NCBI GenBank assembly: GCA_033344815.1
Contig: JAWPMR010000001.1
Location: 4,202,136 to 4,266,135, forward strand
Length of the DNA stretch: 64,000 bases
Source of the DNA: Paracoccaceae bacterium
Lineage (GTDB): Bacteria; Pseudomonadota; Alphaproteobacteria; Rhodobacterales; Rhodobacteraceae
Direction: 5' to 3'
Shown: piece by piece, positions 1 through 10,260 of the stretch
Layout: each line of letters starts with the position of its first letter
Position numbering within the stretch: position 1 is the first letter of the stretch
Notes under the pieces: generated by a model
The model's input: the letters and a program-made list of their open reading frames with translations, nothing else
Databases searched by the model: none
What the model was told of the DNA's origin: nothing
Position numbers and translations under genes: made by a program

Positions 1-22
1 CGTTGATCTTGTCACCCCGCAT

Positions 23-39
23 ATGCTGCATTGCAGCAT
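23..39. promoter_or_regulatory. CTGC-N3-GCAG palindrome (PhaR-like site?)
   Basis: A near-perfect palindrome, ATGCTGC-ATT-GCAGCAT, lies just beyond the 3' end of the MmcQ/YjbR gene. Its core CTGC-N3-GCAG is the type of site reported for the polyhydroxybutyrate regulator PhaR in Rhodobacter and Paracoccus. If that match is meaningful, it would serve a gene to the left of the window. No pha gene is visible here, so the assignment is inference only. Confidence 0.3.
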
Positions 40-392
40 TAGAGGTTAATTTCTGCGCGCTTCTTTTTGGTCAACCCGTTCAGAACCATGTCGTAGGATG
101 CCTGGATGTGATTGCGCAGTTCTTCATCAGAAAGACCGGGGTCCTCAAAGTGCTGCAGCCATTTCAATCCGCGCGATGCGAGATAGGGCGCAGGCCTGAT
201 CCCCGGCACATCCTGCAGCACTTCAAACGCCAGTTCCGAGGCTTTGAACGTGAATGCATCCACGCCCTTGTTCCAGCCGCATAAGGCAAAGACTTTGCCG
301 CCGATTTTCCAGACATCCGAGTTGCCCCATTGCACAACATGGGTCGTGGCAGGCAGGTTGGCGCAAAACGTATTGAAATCCTCGCGGGTCAT
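39..392 (-). CDS. MmcQ/YjbR family protein
   Basis: A 117-residue protein of the MmcQ/YjbR family, small single-domain proteins with a double-wing fold often labelled DNA-binding without proven function. Family features visible are the N-terminal helix with TREDFNTFC, the central strand pair around WKIGGKVFALCGW, the PGIRPAPYLA segment and the WLQHF stretch followed by a C-terminal helix ending in lysines. Length is normal for the family. It reads towards the left edge of the window and has no operon partner on its right. The role is unknown; the family call is secure, the DNA-binding label is not. Confidence 0.85.
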   Translation of the reverse strand: MTREDFNTFCANLPATTHVVQWGNSDVWKIGGKVFALCGWNKGVDAFTFKASELAFEVLQDVPGIRPAPYLASRGLKWLQHFEDPGLSDEELRNHIQASYDMVLNGLTKKKRAEINL

Positions 393-617
393 TCAGTGAT
401 GCTAAGGCGTTGTGATTGTGATGTCATCCCGAACGATTGACTGGCATCGTTACAATCCCTGCTATAAAGAAAACCAACCTGATTTGAGTTTGTCCAATGC
501 GCCACGCTGTGATGATGTAGGACGCATAGACCTGTGCACGGTGGACATTCGTAGAGCAATCAAAAGGGCGGTAAAATTCCAAAAGCCACCAAAACAACAC
601 TGCCACAGCCAAGAGAG

Positions 618-1286
618 ATGGACCTCTATCCACCAGTCAAAAAGCTGTTGGAGGGTCAGGGCTACGAGGTCAAAGCGGAGGTTGGTGCCGCGGATGTTGT
701 TGCCATCCGAGGTTCTGAAGACCCGGTTGTTATTGAGTTGAAGCTGTCCCCCTCGCTTGCAGTATTTCATCAATGTGTTGAGCGATTGGCCGTTACAGAT
801 GCTGTTTACATGGCGTTTGTTCATCAACCCGGCAAACGGGCGCAGAAATCGCGCAAGCAGGCGATTGCCATGGCGCGCAGGTTGGGGATCGGGGTCATGA
901 CCGTCCGCCTGAAGGATGGGCATGTTGAGGTGCATTGCGATCCGGGTCCTTACGCGCCGCGTAAATCGAACAGGCGCAAGGCAGCGATGATCCGCGAATT
1001 TGCACGGCGCACGGGAGATCCGAATGCCGGAGGGCAGACGCGTTTGGGTCTGGTGACCTCTTATCGGCAGGATGCGCTGAGATGCGCAGCACATCTGGCA
1101 GAACATGGTGCGAGTAAAGGAGCGACCGTCGCAAAAGCAGCGGGCGTTCCGACAGCGACGCGGCTGATGGCCGACAATCATTATGGCTGGTTCGTGCGGG
1201 CGTCCAAAGGTGTTTACACCCTGACTGATGCGGGGCGCGAGGGTCTGGTGCATTGGGCTTACAGTTGGGAAGAAGACCCCCTTTGA
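618..1286 (+). CDS. DUF2161 family, PD-(D/E)XK-like phosphodiesterase
   Basis: A 222-residue protein of the DUF2161 family, predicted to have a PD-(D/E)XK nuclease fold. The core is visible as Asp26 in AADVVAI followed by Glu40-Leu-Lys42 in VVIELK, the spacing expected for a metal-dependent phosphodiesterase. The C-terminal part from about residue 115 is basic and helical, with a winged-helix-like TLTDAGREGL near the end. The ATG at 618 follows a purine-rich AAGAGAG. It stands alone upstream of groES and ends about 50 bp before the groESL promoter. No substrate is known for the family. Confidence 0.8.
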   Translation: MDLYPPVKKLLEGQGYEVKAEVGAADVVAIRGSEDPVVIELKLSPSLAVFHQCVERLAVTDAVYMAFVHQPGKRAQKSRKQAIAMARRLGIGVMTVRLKDGHVEVHCDPGPYAPRKSNRRKAAMIREFARRTGDPNAGGQTRLGLVTSYRQDALRCAAHLAEHGASKGATVAKAAGVPTATRLMADNHYGWFVRASKGVYTLTDAGREGLVHWAYSWEEDPL

Positions 1287-1337
1287 TCGCACGGTCAGGG
1301 AGACTCAAAACTCTTGAAATTTTCGCAAATGGGGCTG

Positions 1338-1366
1338 TTGACACGGTCGCGGGTGATGCCTAATTA
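1338..1366 (+). promoter_or_regulatory. groESL sigma70-type promoter
   Basis: TTGACA (1338-1343) and TAATTA (1361-1366) are separated by exactly 17 bp, an almost ideal housekeeping promoter. It lies directly upstream of the CIRCE operator, so transcription would start at or inside the inverted repeat. That is the usual geometry for HrcA repression of groESL. Confidence 0.8.
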
Positions 1367-1373
1367 AACCTCG

Positions 1374-1400
1374 TTAGCACTCAGGTAGAGCGAGTGATAA
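1374..1400 (+). promoter_or_regulatory. CIRCE operator (HrcA binding site)
   Basis: The inverted repeat TTAGCACTC-N9-GAGTGATAA matches the CIRCE consensus (TTAGCACTC-N9-GAGTGCTAA) at 17 of 18 arm positions; the single mismatch is C to A in the right arm. It sits 7 bp downstream of the -10 box and about 70 bp upstream of groES. This predicts heat-inducible control by HrcA, which is encoded outside the window. Confidence 0.93.
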
Positions 1401-1469
1401 CGGTCCCGACGCGTAATTCTGCGTTTTGGATCAATTGGGAGAAACTTTGAGCCTTAAGGAGCTGCAAAG

Positions 1470-1757
1470 ATGGCATTGAAACCGCTTCATGACCGCGTGC
1501 TGGTACGCCGCACGGAAAGCGAAGAAAAAACAGCTGGTGGATTGATCATCCCCGATAGCGCAAAAGAGAAACCTTCCGAAGGTGAAGTTGTTTCCTGTGG
1601 CGAAGGCGCACGCAAGGACAGCGGTGAGCTGATCGAAATGGCTGTAAAAGCCGGTGACAAGATCCTGTTCGGCAAATGGTCCGGTACAGAAGTTACGCTC
1701 GATGGCGAAGAACTGCTGATGATGAAGGAAAGCGACATCATGGGGATCATCGAGTAA
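1470..1757 (+). CDS. groES: Co-chaperonin GroES
   Basis: A 95-residue GroES, the heptameric lid of the GroEL folding chamber in the cytoplasm. The N-terminal [14 protein letters not shown] is the family signature, the mobile loop is seen around residues 17-32 ([14 protein letters not shown]), and the C-terminal half contains [14 protein letters not shown]. Length is standard. The ATG at 1470 is preceded by AAGGAG (1456-1461). It is the first gene of the CIRCE-controlled groES-groEL operon, with an 89-bp spacer to groEL that can form a small hairpin (GGTGG/CCACC near 1778-1796). Confidence 0.98.
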   Translation: MALKPLHDRVLVRRTESEEKTAGGLIIPDSAKEKPSEGEVVSCGEGARKDSGELIEMAVKAGDKILFGKWSGTEVTLDGEELLMMKESDIMGIIE

Positions 1758-1822
1758 GCCATCCGGCCGACTTGATGGTGGCCTGAAAGCCCACCCTACG
1801 ACATATCGCTGAACTTAACTGA

Positions 1823-3490
<1,668 letters not shown>

Positions 3491-3512
3491 ATCACCACCA
3501 TTGTTATGGATT

Positions 3513-3540
3513 GGGCTCGCCAAATGGCGGGCCCTTTTTC
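3513..3540 (+). terminator. Rho-independent terminator of groESL
   Basis: GGGCTCGCC (3513-3521) pairs with GGCGGGCCC (3527-3535) across a short AT-rich loop, with one G-T pair, followed by TTTTTC. It lies 22 bp after the groEL stop codon. Confidence 0.9.
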
Positions 3541-3693
3541 GTTAAAAGAGACGGTTTTGACAAAGCCGGGTCCCAGCGGTTTCTGAACGCCGGGGGGTGC
3601 GCCCGACTCCATCTCAGAATGCAGCGCATTAACTGTGTATTCAGTAGGCGGTGTTAGCGTGCTTTTATCGCTCATACCAAGGACTGCACGCCC

Positions 3694-4428
3694 ATGAATC
3701 GCCCTGTTTCAATGCATGAAGCCGAAACACCTTTCTCCGCCAGTGACGTTTCCGCTGAATCTAATGAAATTGAGGATTTCATCTACTTGATCAGTCATGA
3801 CGTACGAAATTCGGTGCGGGCCCTCATCGAATTGCCGCAATGGATTGCGGAAGATCTTGCTGAAGCTGGTGTGAAAGTCGAAGGCCGTGTCGCCGAAAAC
3901 ATAGCATTAATGAACAGACATACGGGGCGACTGGATCGTATGTTGGTGGATCTTCTGACCTTTTCGCGGGTCGGGCGCATGCAACCCGTCGAGCAAGTCG
4001 ACCTGAACGCGGCGTTGGACGAAGTTCTGGAGGAGATGAGAATTCCAACGGGTTTCAAGATCCAGCGCGAATTTGATTGCGATGATGTCATCATGGGCGA
4101 ACGAGATGTCCTCACTCTCTTCACAGCGTTGATTTCGAACTCGATCAAACATCATGACCGATCTGACGGTGAGATCAGTATATCCTGTAACCGCGATGGC
4201 AAATATCTCGTTGTTTCGGTGCGCGATAACGGACCGGGTATTGCTGCGGGATACCACAACCGAGTCTTCGGAGTCATGACAACGTTGAAACCTCGCGATG
4301 AAGTGGAGGGCAGCGGCATGGGCCTTGCGATCGCAAGAAAGATTGCAGAAACGTACAATGGCGACGCGAAAGTCATCGAGAATGAGGACGGTCGTGGCGT
4401 GACGCTGCAGGTGCGGTTGATCGCCTGA
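3694..4428 (+). CDS. Soluble sensor-less histidine kinase
   Basis: A 244-residue two-component histidine kinase consisting only of the transmitter. The dimerisation/phosphoacceptor region has ISHDVRNSVRAL near residue 33 (phosphoacceptor His in SHD). The ATPase domain has the N-box SNSIKHH around residue 150, the G1 box DNGPGI around residue 178 and the G2 box GSGMGLAIARKI around residue 209. There is no membrane segment and no PAS, GAF or HAMP domain. The H-box and LDRMLVDLLTFSRVGR resemble phytochrome-type kinases with their sensor removed. No response regulator is adjacent, so partner and signal are unknown. It may be activated by another protein or may act as a phosphotransfer component. 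Confidence 0.85.
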   Translation: MNRPVSMHEAETPFSASDVSAESNEIEDFIYLISHDVRNSVRALIELPQWIAEDLAEAGVKVEGRVAENIALMNRHTGRLDRMLVDLLTFSRVGRMQPVEQVDLNAALDEVLEEMRIPTGFKIQREFDCDDVIMGERDVLTLFTALISNSIKHHDRSDGEISISCNRDGKYLVVSVRDNGPGIAAGYHNRVFGVMTTLKPRDEVEGSGMGLAIARKIAETYNGDAKVIENEDGRGVTLQVRLIA

Positions 4429-4542
4429 CACGGGCGTATTTATTGGCGAGTTCTCGAACAGGTGACAAGTTAGCGCCAAAAAAGCTTTGAAAGGCTGAAA
4501 CACTGGCTTGGCGCGTGTGGAAAGAACCGTTAAGGCCACCAA

Positions 4543-5391
4543 GTGCGCCTTTTTGTCTTGATATGTTTTACGATGACCGCTTTTGCTGCGAATTCTCTGC
4601 TGACCCGTTTCGCAGTTGAAAATGAATTTATTGACCCATCCAGTTTTGCATTGATACGGGTTCTATCAGGTGCGATCGTGCTGGGCGCAATTCTGACTGT
4701 CCGCGGTGGGCAATTGAAACTGCTTGATCGCGCTCGCGTTCTGGGCGCGTCCAGTCTGACCGCCTATATGGTGGGGTTTTCGCTGGCTTATGTGACTTTA
4801 GATGCCGGGCTTGGTGCTCTGATCCTGTTTGGTGTTGTGCAAATCTCTATGTTTGCACATGGGTCTTTGACGGGCGCGCGCCCTACGCCCCGCCAACTTA
4901 TCGGCGCGACACTCGCTTTTACCGGGTTGATGTTCGCCCTTTGGCCCGGTGCTGGCGGAAGTTCTGACCCGATCGGAGCAAGCTTCATGGTCTTGGCGGG
5001 TCTTGGATGGGCGGCCTACACGATCTCCGGACGCGGGACGGGCGATCCTTTGGCGGCGACGACGGCGAACTTCATCCTGTGCATGCCGATCTTGACAGTC
5101 ATTCTGGCCGGTTTTGCAACACATGCGTCCTTCTCTGGATGGGTTCTTGCAAGTGTTTGCGGTGGCATCACATCGGGGTTGGGGTATGCGCTGTGGTATC
5201 GTGTCCTGCCGCAGTTACAGGGCAATATTGCTGCAATTGTTCAACTGTGCGTCCCCATCATCGCCTTGCTCGGTGGCGCTGTTCTGCTTGGTGAAGCGCT
5301 CTCCCGAACGATCATATTTGCGACAGTTCTGGTCATCTCTGGTATCGCGATCGCAGTTACATCACAATCGTCTCAAGCAGATCGTAAGTAA
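4543..5391 (+). CDS. EamA/DMT family membrane transporter
   Basis: A 282-residue drug/metabolite transporter superfamily protein with the usual two EamA repeats and about ten hydrophobic helices. Conserved features are the ANSLLTRFAVE start, SFALIRVLSGAIVL in the first repeat and LQGNIAAIVQLCVPIIALLGG with LGEALS in the second. The reading frame opens at a GTG (4543) preceded by TAAGG; no upstream ATG in frame is better placed. It probably exports a metabolite or amino acid; the substrate cannot be read from the sequence. Its last 35 bp overlap, tail to tail, the 3' end of the Nudix gene on the other strand. Confidence 0.85.
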   Translation: MRLFVLICFTMTAFAANSLLTRFAVENEFIDPSSFALIRVLSGAIVLGAILTVRGGQLKLLDRARVLGASSLTAYMVGFSLAYVTLDAGLGALILFGVVQISMFAHGSLTGARPTPRQLIGATLAFTGLMFALWPGAGGSSDPIGASFMVLAGLGWAAYTISGRGTGDPLAATTANFILCMPILTVILAGFATHASFSGWVLASVCGGITSGLGYALWYRVLPQLQGNIAAIVQLCVPIIALLGGAVLLGEALSRTIIFATVLVISGIAIAVTSQSSQADRK

Positions 5392-5812
5392 TCCCGCCAC
5401 TGTCTGAAAAAGCAACCTTTGCCAAACTGCTGGGTTTGAAATTCAGTTTGGCTACTTCTTCTTCACTCGCCCAGATATGGCGGTTTACGATTTGTTCGGG
5501 ATCTTGCCAATCATTTGGAATCCTGTGATCGCCAAGAATGTCACACCGAAAAAAGACCTCAACCTGATGAAACCCGGTGCGCGGATCGTGAAACTCATTT
5601 ACCAGGCATGGTTGTCGCGCCTTCACGTGCAAACCGGTTTCTTCTTTTACTTCTCGTGCGAGGTTGTCGGGAAGCGATGCTCCGGGTTCAACGCCGCCTC
5701 CCGGAGCACACAAAAGAGTGCTGCGCGCTTTTGGCCAGGCATTGACAAGAAGCAGTTTCGACTCGTGTATGATCACCGCGCGAGCGGCCAGTCGGACGGG
5801 TTTTGGGCTCAT
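5357..5812 (-). CDS. Nudix hydrolase with altered Nudix box
   Basis: A 151-residue Nudix-fold protein, expected to hydrolyse a nucleoside diphosphate-linked compound. The Nudix box starts at GGGVEPGASL and ends in AREVKEETGL. In the canonical G-x5-E-x7-REUxEExGU motif the first Glu is replaced by Ala here, whereas the catalytic REVKEETG half is intact. Activity is therefore likely but metal binding may be modified. The substrate is unknown. The gene converges on, and overlaps by 35 bp, the EamA transporter gene, and is divergent from the lipase-like gene 72 bp away. Confidence 0.85.
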   Translation of the reverse strand: MSPKPVRLAARAVIIHESKLLLVNAWPKARSTLLCAPGGGVEPGASLPDNLAREVKEETGLHVKARQPCLVNEFHDPRTGFHQVEVFFRCDILGDHRIPNDWQDPEQIVNRHIWASEEEVAKLNFKPSSLAKVAFSDSGGITYDLLETIVM

Positions 5813-5884
5813 AAAGACAGTTTCCGGTCAATGCACGTGACGTTGCACTTTCGCAATCAGTATAATGACACTATCTGATTTGGT

Positions 5885-6676
5885 ATGACCAGCACTATGA
5901 GAACCCTTTTTGCAGCTTGTGCAATCGCTTTATGTGCGGCCTCGGCCCATGCGCGGTGCGTGGTATTGTTGCACGGACTGGCCCGGACGGAGTTTTCATT
6001 TGCTTTGATGGAGACCGCTCTTATTTCTGAGGGGTATGCTGTTGTACGCCCTGGATACCCGTCAACAACCGCGCCTGTAGCTGATTTGGTTGCACGTACA
6101 CTGCCTGACGCCATGGCCAAATGCGGACCGCGCGGGCAAATCGACTTTGTGACCCATTCCATGGGAGGTATATTGTTGCGCCAATGGGTCGCAGACACAG
6201 ATCCTGACAGATTGGGGCGCGTCGTGATGCTGGCCCCTCCCAACCAAGGCAGCGAAGTCGTTGATGCTTTCTCCGACATAGACGCGTTTGACTGGATCAA
6301 TGGACCTGCTGGCGCGCAGCTGGGCACAAAACCCAGCGATCTGCCGCGCAGGTTGCCGCCAGCCACCTTTGATCTTGGTGTGATTGCTGGCGATCAGTCT
6401 CTAAATCCTTACTTTTCATCATTGCTCCCGGGGCAGGATGACGGCAAAGTTTCGGTCGCGTCGACCCGCGTTGCAGGAATGAATGACCATATAGTGCTGC
6501 CGGTCACCCATACCTTCATGATGAACAACCCGCGGGTCATTGCTCAAACCATCTCCTTCTTGAACACGGGTAAATTTGATCGGACCCTGACTTGGTTTGA
6601 CGCAGTTCTTTCGCAACTTGGTTGCTCAAACGGAAATTGCGTGCCCAGCGTTGGAGACATGATTGGCCGACCTTAA
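5885..6676 (+). CDS. Secreted alpha/beta hydrolase (lipase-like)
   Basis: A 263-residue alpha/beta hydrolase exported by a Sec signal peptide (hydrophobic stretch about residues 7-20, cut near AHA-R). The oxyanion-hole HGLA (residue 30 onward) and the nucleophile elbow THSMGG with Ser92 are typical of class 2 lipases/triacylglycerol lipases. A likely catalytic His lies in VTHTF. ATG 5885 and ATG 5897 (MRTLF) are both possible starts; the second gives a more compact signal peptide. The natural substrate is probably an ester or lipid in the periplasm or outside the cell. Its 3' end overlaps the next gene by 14 bp, suggesting translational coupling. Confidence 0.82.
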   Translation: MTSTMRTLFAACAIALCAASAHARCVVLLHGLARTEFSFALMETALISEGYAVVRPGYPSTTAPVADLVARTLPDAMAKCGPRGQIDFVTHSMGGILLRQWVADTDPDRLGRVVMLAPPNQGSEVVDAFSDIDAFDWINGPAGAQLGTKPSDLPRRLPPATFDLGVIAGDQSLNPYFSSLLPGQDDGKVSVASTRVAGMNDHIVLPVTHTFMMNNPRVIAQTISFLNTGKFDRTLTWFDAVLSQLGCSNGNCVPSVGDMIGRP

Positions 6677-7811
6677 GCTTCAGGGCGCGTGCGTTCTCGG
6701 CCGTGATGGGCTGGAAGGTGCGGACCTGTGCATATCCGGTAGATCCATTGTCAAAGACTGCGATGCCCGGCCTACCGACCTTTCCGGATTTTGGCTGCTT
6801 CCCGGCATTGTGGACCTGCATGGCGATGGGTTTGAACGGCATCTGGCGCCCAGGCGCGGTGCGATGAAGCAGTTGGGCGAAGGTCTTGTCGCCACCGAAG
6901 CCGAGTTGGCGGCAAACGGCATAACGACGGCAGTATTGGCGCAATTTGTGAGTTGGGAAGGCGGCTTGCGCGGGCTGGAATTTGCCGATCAGGTTTTTGC
7001 TGCCATTCGGGACACGGCACCTGAATTGGTGACCGATCTGTATGCTCAACTGCGGCTTGAAATTCATCTCATGGATTTATTCGAAATCCTGCCGGATCGT
7101 ATGATTCAATGGGGCGTTGATTACGTCGTGTTCAATGATCATCTGCCCCATGAACGTCTGGCGCAGCGACGCAAGCCACCCAGAATGGTGGGACAGGCAT
7201 TGAAGGCCGGGCGAAATCCGGATGCGCATTTCGAATTGATGCTGGCATTGCAGGCTCAGGCTGGCGAAGTCCCCGCAGCGTTGGACCGGCTTTGCGCGGC
7301 TTTGCAGGAGCGCGCAATACGTATGGGGAGCCACGATGACGCATCCAAGATAGGGCGTGACATCTGGCATCAGCGCGGCGCGTGTATTGCGGAATTTCCT
7401 GAAACGCTGGAGGCCGCCGAAGCTGCGCAGGATGCGGGCGATGCCGTCATTCTGGGCGCGCCGAATGTTGTGCGCGGGGGGTCGCACAAAGGCAATGTTT
7501 CGGCCGTTGAATTGATTTCAATGGGCCTGTGTAACGCCATCGCTTCAGATTACCACTATCCCAGCCCTCGGCGCGCGGCACTGATGTTGGCCAAAAGCGG
7601 CGTTATCGATCTGGCCGCGTCGTGGCGTCTGATTTCAGAGGGCCCGGCAAAAATACTCGGTTTTGAAGACCGTGGCACGCTTGGGGCAGGCAAACGGGCT
7701 GATATCGTCATACTTGACGCTGAAACTCAACGCGTTGCTGCGACACTGGTTGCAGGGCGGTTCAGCTACATGAGTGGAGAAATCGCAGAACGGTTTTTTA
7801 ATCTACCGTAA
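6663..7811 (+). CDS. PhnM-like amidohydrolase (orphan)
   Basis: A 382-residue amidohydrolase-superfamily protein closely resembling PhnM, the alpha-D-ribose 1-methylphosphonate 5-triphosphate diphosphatase of the C-P lyase pathway. Visible features are the metal motif [10 protein letters not shown], a mid-protein [11 protein letters not shown], the GSHDDAS motif and the ASDYHYPSP segment, followed by the C-terminal beta strand of amidohydrolases. No other phn gene is nearby, so it may act on a different substrate or serve a phn operon elsewhere. The frame opens with TTG (6663) inside the lipase gene, with GGAG a few bases upstream; no in-frame ATG occurs before the conserved region. Confidence 0.78.
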   Translation: MADLKLQGACVLGRDGLEGADLCISGRSIVKDCDARPTDLSGFWLLPGIVDLHGDGFERHLAPRRGAMKQLGEGLVATEAELAANGITTAVLAQFVSWEGGLRGLEFADQVFAAIRDTAPELVTDLYAQLRLEIHLMDLFEILPDRMIQWGVDYVVFNDHLPHERLAQRRKPPRMVGQALKAGRNPDAHFELMLALQAQAGEVPAALDRLCAALQERAIRMGSHDDASKIGRDIWHQRGACIAEFPETLEAAEAAQDAGDAVILGAPNVVRGGSHKGNVSAVELISMGLCNAIASDYHYPSPRRAALMLAKSGVIDLAASWRLISEGPAKILGFEDRGTLGAGKRADIVILDAETQRVAATLVAGRFSYMSGEIAERFFNLP

Positions 7812-7812
7812 C

Positions 7813-7833
7813 TAGAATTATTCAATAATTCTA
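7813..7833. repeat. 21-bp perfect palindrome at purK/phnM-like junction
   Basis: Two 10-bp arms, TAGAATTATT (7813-7822) and AATAATTCTA (7824-7833), flank a single C. The arms are perfectly complementary. The palindrome includes the last codons and stop of purK and begins 2 bp after the stop of the PhnM-like gene. It may form an AT-rich cruciform or act as a weak bidirectional 3'-end structure. It lacks the GC stem of a standard terminator. Confidence 0.6.
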
Positions 7834-8885
7834 TTGACATGGCCCATTTTGCGACCCGGTTTCGTATCGGATTTCCCATATAGATGCACGGCGCAATTGG
7901 CCTCTTGGACCAGCTTCGGAATCTTGTCGACGTCCTCACCAATCAGGTTTTCCATCGTGACATCGGCATATCGCGATCCGTTGCCCAACGACCATCCCGC
8001 AATAGCCCTGATGTGCTGTTCAAATTGATCCACTGCACAACCATTCTGGGTCCAGTGACCAGAGTTGTGCACGCGCGGCGCGATTTCATTCACGATCAAG
8101 CCATCGCGCGTGACAAACAATTCAACGCCAAGTACACCAACATAATCGAGCGCGTTCAATATGTTCGCGGCTATCAAAACAGCATCCGTGCGCATGGACG
8201 CATTCAGACGTGCGGGTACGGTCGTGGTGTGGAGGATGCCGTTGCGGTGAACATTTTCGCCCGGGTCATAACACGCGACATCGCCTTGCGCGCTGCGGGC
8301 TGCAATGACCGAAACCTCATGGGTGAACTCTACGAACCCTTCCAAGACCGCAGGTTGATCGGCGATGACGGCCCACGCCGAGGGTGTATCCGCTGAGGTT
8401 TTCAAGCGTGCTTGCCCTTTGCCGTCATACCCAAAGCGGCGGGTTTTCAGGATGGCAGGTGTGCCCACGATCTGAACCGCTTTTTCAAGCCCGTCGCGGT
8501 CCGTCACGTCAGCGAAGGGAGCGACTTTCAAGCCCAGATCCTGCAAGAATGTCTTTTCCGTCAAACGATCCTGACTGACCCGAAGTGCCTCTCGACCGGG
8601 GCGGATTGTGGCCGTTTTTTCTATGATATCCAATGCGGATGTAGGAATGTTCTCAAACTCATAAGTCACAAGGTCCACGTTTTGCGCGAATTCGGTAAGC
8701 GCTGCGGCGTCCTCATATGAGGCTGTTGTTGTGCGATCTGCCACCTGACCTGCAGGCGGTTCAGCCCCGGGCTCAAAAATATGTGTTTTAAAGCCAAGCC
8801 TTGACGCTGCAACTGACAACATACGCCCTAGTTGGCCGCCGCCCAGAATACCGATCGTTGCGCCGGGGAGTAGCGGTTCATTCAT
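7818..8885 (-). CDS. purK: 5-(carboxyamino)imidazole ribonucleotide synthase
   Basis: A 355-residue PurK, the ATP-grasp enzyme that carboxylates AIR to N5-CAIR with bicarbonate and ATP in purine biosynthesis. The N-terminal [20 protein letters not shown] is the family signature. The ATP-grasp core includes [30 protein letters not shown] and [15 protein letters not shown]. It is the second gene of a purE-purK operon with an 8-bp overlap (ATGAATGA), indicating coupled translation with purE, its functional partner. Confidence 0.97.
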   Translation of the reverse strand: MNEPLLPGATIGILGGGQLGRMLSVAASRLGFKTHIFEPGAEPPAGQVADRTTTASYEDAAALTEFAQNVDLVTYEFENIPTSALDIIEKTATIRPGREALRVSQDRLTEKTFLQDLGLKVAPFADVTDRDGLEKAVQIVGTPAILKTRRFGYDGKGQARLKTSADTPSAWAVIADQPAVLEGFVEFTHEVSVIAARSAQGDVACYDPGENVHRNGILHTTTVPARLNASMRTDAVLIAANILNALDYVGVLGVELFVTRDGLIVNEIAPRVHNSGHWTQNGCAVDQFEQHIRAIAGWSLGNGSRYADVTMENLIGEDVDKIPKLVQEANCAVHLYGKSDTKPGRKMGHVNRIIE

Positions 8886-9366
8886 CGCGTGGTGCCTCGG
8901 GAATAGAGGCGGATAAATCCGCGCGCCAGGTATCCAGGCGGATCGCCAAAGCTTTATCCTTCAAAGCCAGAATACCAGCCGCCATAAGCCCGGCATTTAC
9001 CGCCCCAGCCGCGCCAATGGCCATGGTAGCGACGGGATATCCACGCGGCATTTGCACAATGGAATAAAGCGAATCCACGCCTGAGAGTGCCTTGGTTTGC
9101 ACAGGAACGCCCACGACTGGGATCCGCGTTTTGGAAGCCATCATGCCCGGCAGATGCGCGGCCCCCCCTGCGCCTGCTATGATGACCTGTAAGCCGCGGT
9201 CGGCCGCTTTTGAGCCATAGTCCCAAAGGCGATCTGGCGTGCGATGTGCGGACACAATCCGCGTTTCGTAGGAAACTTCTAAATCATCCAGCACACCTGC
9301 GGCTTCGCGCATCGTGGGCCAATCCGACTGGCTGCCCATGATTATTCCGACAACGGGTTCGGTCAT
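8878..9366 (-). CDS. purE: N5-CAIR mutase
   Basis: Class I PurE, which converts N5-CAIR to CAIR, the step after PurK. Diagnostic motifs are [18 protein letters not shown] and [10 protein letters not shown]. The chosen start is ATG at 9366, giving 162 residues starting MTEPVVGII, preceded by AGGGGAG. A longer in-frame start at 9417 would add 17 residues absent from the family. It overlaps purK by 8 bp. The presence of purK downstream fits the bacterial two-step route. Confidence 0.96.
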   Translation of the reverse strand: MTEPVVGIIMGSQSDWPTMREAAGVLDDLEVSYETRIVSAHRTPDRLWDYGSKAADRGLQVIIAGAGGAAHLPGMMASKTRIPVVGVPVQTKALSGVDSLYSIVQMPRGYPVATMAIGAAGAVNAGLMAAGILALKDKALAIRLDTWRADLSASIPEAPRDE

Positions 9367-9459
9367 GTCAAAGGCTCCCCTGGCCCACTTCTTCGAAGCG
9401 GCACTATAGCCAAACACGGAGCGTAGGCAATGTGCAGAAAAACACGAATGGAAAAGGGT

Positions 9460-9684
9460 TTAGGCTATGATGTCGGGTGTGAGGCGGTCTTCGATTTGGG
9501 CGATGACGTCCTTCAGGCGCAATTTGCGTTTTTTGAGGCGTTGCAAGGTCAGCTGGTCGCCCATGCCTTTTTCGCTCAAGGCTTGAATGGCTTCGTCCAG
9601 ATCGCGGTGCTCTCGTCGAAACACGGCAAGCTCAACCCGCAGGACTTCCTCCGTTTTCATTGACAGATCGGTTGGGGCGTTCAT
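9460..9684 (-). CDS. YdcH/DUF465 family small helical protein
   Basis: A DUF465 (YdcH) family protein of about 74 residues forming a helical hairpin. The conserved LKKRKLRLKDVIAQIED lies at the C-terminal side, preceded by a charged helix (REHRDLDEAIQAL). The start is uncertain: ATG 9684 gives MNAPTDLSMK and fits the family length, while ATG 9726 would add 14 residues. Neither has a strong ribosome site. The function is unknown. It is on the same strand as purEK, 94 bp upstream of purE, and divergent from the heat-shock gene. Confidence 0.75.
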   Translation of the reverse strand: MNAPTDLSMKTEEVLRVELAVFRREHRDLDEAIQALSEKGMGDQLTLQRLKKRKLRLKDVIAQIEDRLTPDIIA

Positions 9685-9747
9685 GCAAGGTGATTCCGTT
9701 TGTACGTTCAACAACATCATAGGCATTCACCATCTCTGCGCATAGCC

Positions 9748-9776
9748 CTTGCGTCTGGCCTCAATGCTACCCATAT
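9748..9776 (+). promoter_or_regulatory. Possible RpoH (sigma32) promoter for hsp20
   Basis: CTTGCG (9748-9753) and CCCATAT (9770-9776) with a 16-bp spacer resemble the alphaproteobacterial RpoH pattern (CTTGAA ... CCCCATAT). The site lies 67 bp upstream of the hsp20 start, where a heat-shock promoter would be expected. The -35 match is incomplete, so this is tentative. Confidence 0.4.
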
Positions 9777-9842
9777 TTACTTTAAGGATTGCCACAACGG
9801 GATCTGCAACTGACTGTCGCTTGACGAATAAGGACGTGTCGC

Positions 9843-10256
9843 ATGACGAAAATGACCCTCGCCTCTTATCCTCATATGCTGGGGTTTGAGCAACTTGAAC
9901 GCTTACTGGAACGTACCGCAAAATCCGGTAACGAAGGGTACCCTCCCTTCAATATCGAGCAGACATCGGATTTTTCATACCGGATTACGCTGGCTGTGGC
10001 CGGTTTCGGTGAAAATGACCTTTCGATCACTGTGGAAGACCGCCAGTTGGTGATCCGAGGGCGCCAAAACGATGATGACGAGGGGCGCGTGTATTTGCAT
10101 CGCGGTATCGCCTCACGACAGTTTCAGCGCAGTTTTGTTTTAGCGGACGGCGTCGAAGTTGGTGAAGCGATTATCGAAAATGGCCTGCTTCATGTAGACC
10201 TCAGCCGCGCGAAACCACAGACCGTTGTTAAGACCATCAACATCAAGAAAGGGTAA
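9843..10256 (+). CDS. Hsp20/IbpA family small heat-shock protein
   Basis: A 137-residue alpha-crystallin domain chaperone that binds aggregating proteins under heat stress. The domain spans roughly residues 38-125, starting YPPFNIEQTSDFSYRITLAVAGF and including the conserved VYLHRGIASRQFQRSF stretch. The NGLLHVDL segment close to the C-terminus corresponds to the family's GVL motif. The ATG follows AAGGAC. It is followed 4 bp later by a DUF1150 gene, a pairing common in Rhodobacterales. A candidate RpoH promoter lies upstream. Confidence 0.93.
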   Translation: MTKMTLASYPHMLGFEQLERLLERTAKSGNEGYPPFNIEQTSDFSYRITLAVAGFGENDLSITVEDRQLVIRGRQNDDDEGRVYLHRGIASRQFQRSFVLADGVEVGEAIIENGLLHVDLSRAKPQTVVKTINIKKG

Positions 10257-10260
10257 CAAC

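Noticed and set aside
462-1292. 276-codon open frame antisense to the DUF2161 gene
   Set aside because: The plus-strand gene has an intact catalytic motif and family match; the antisense frame has none.
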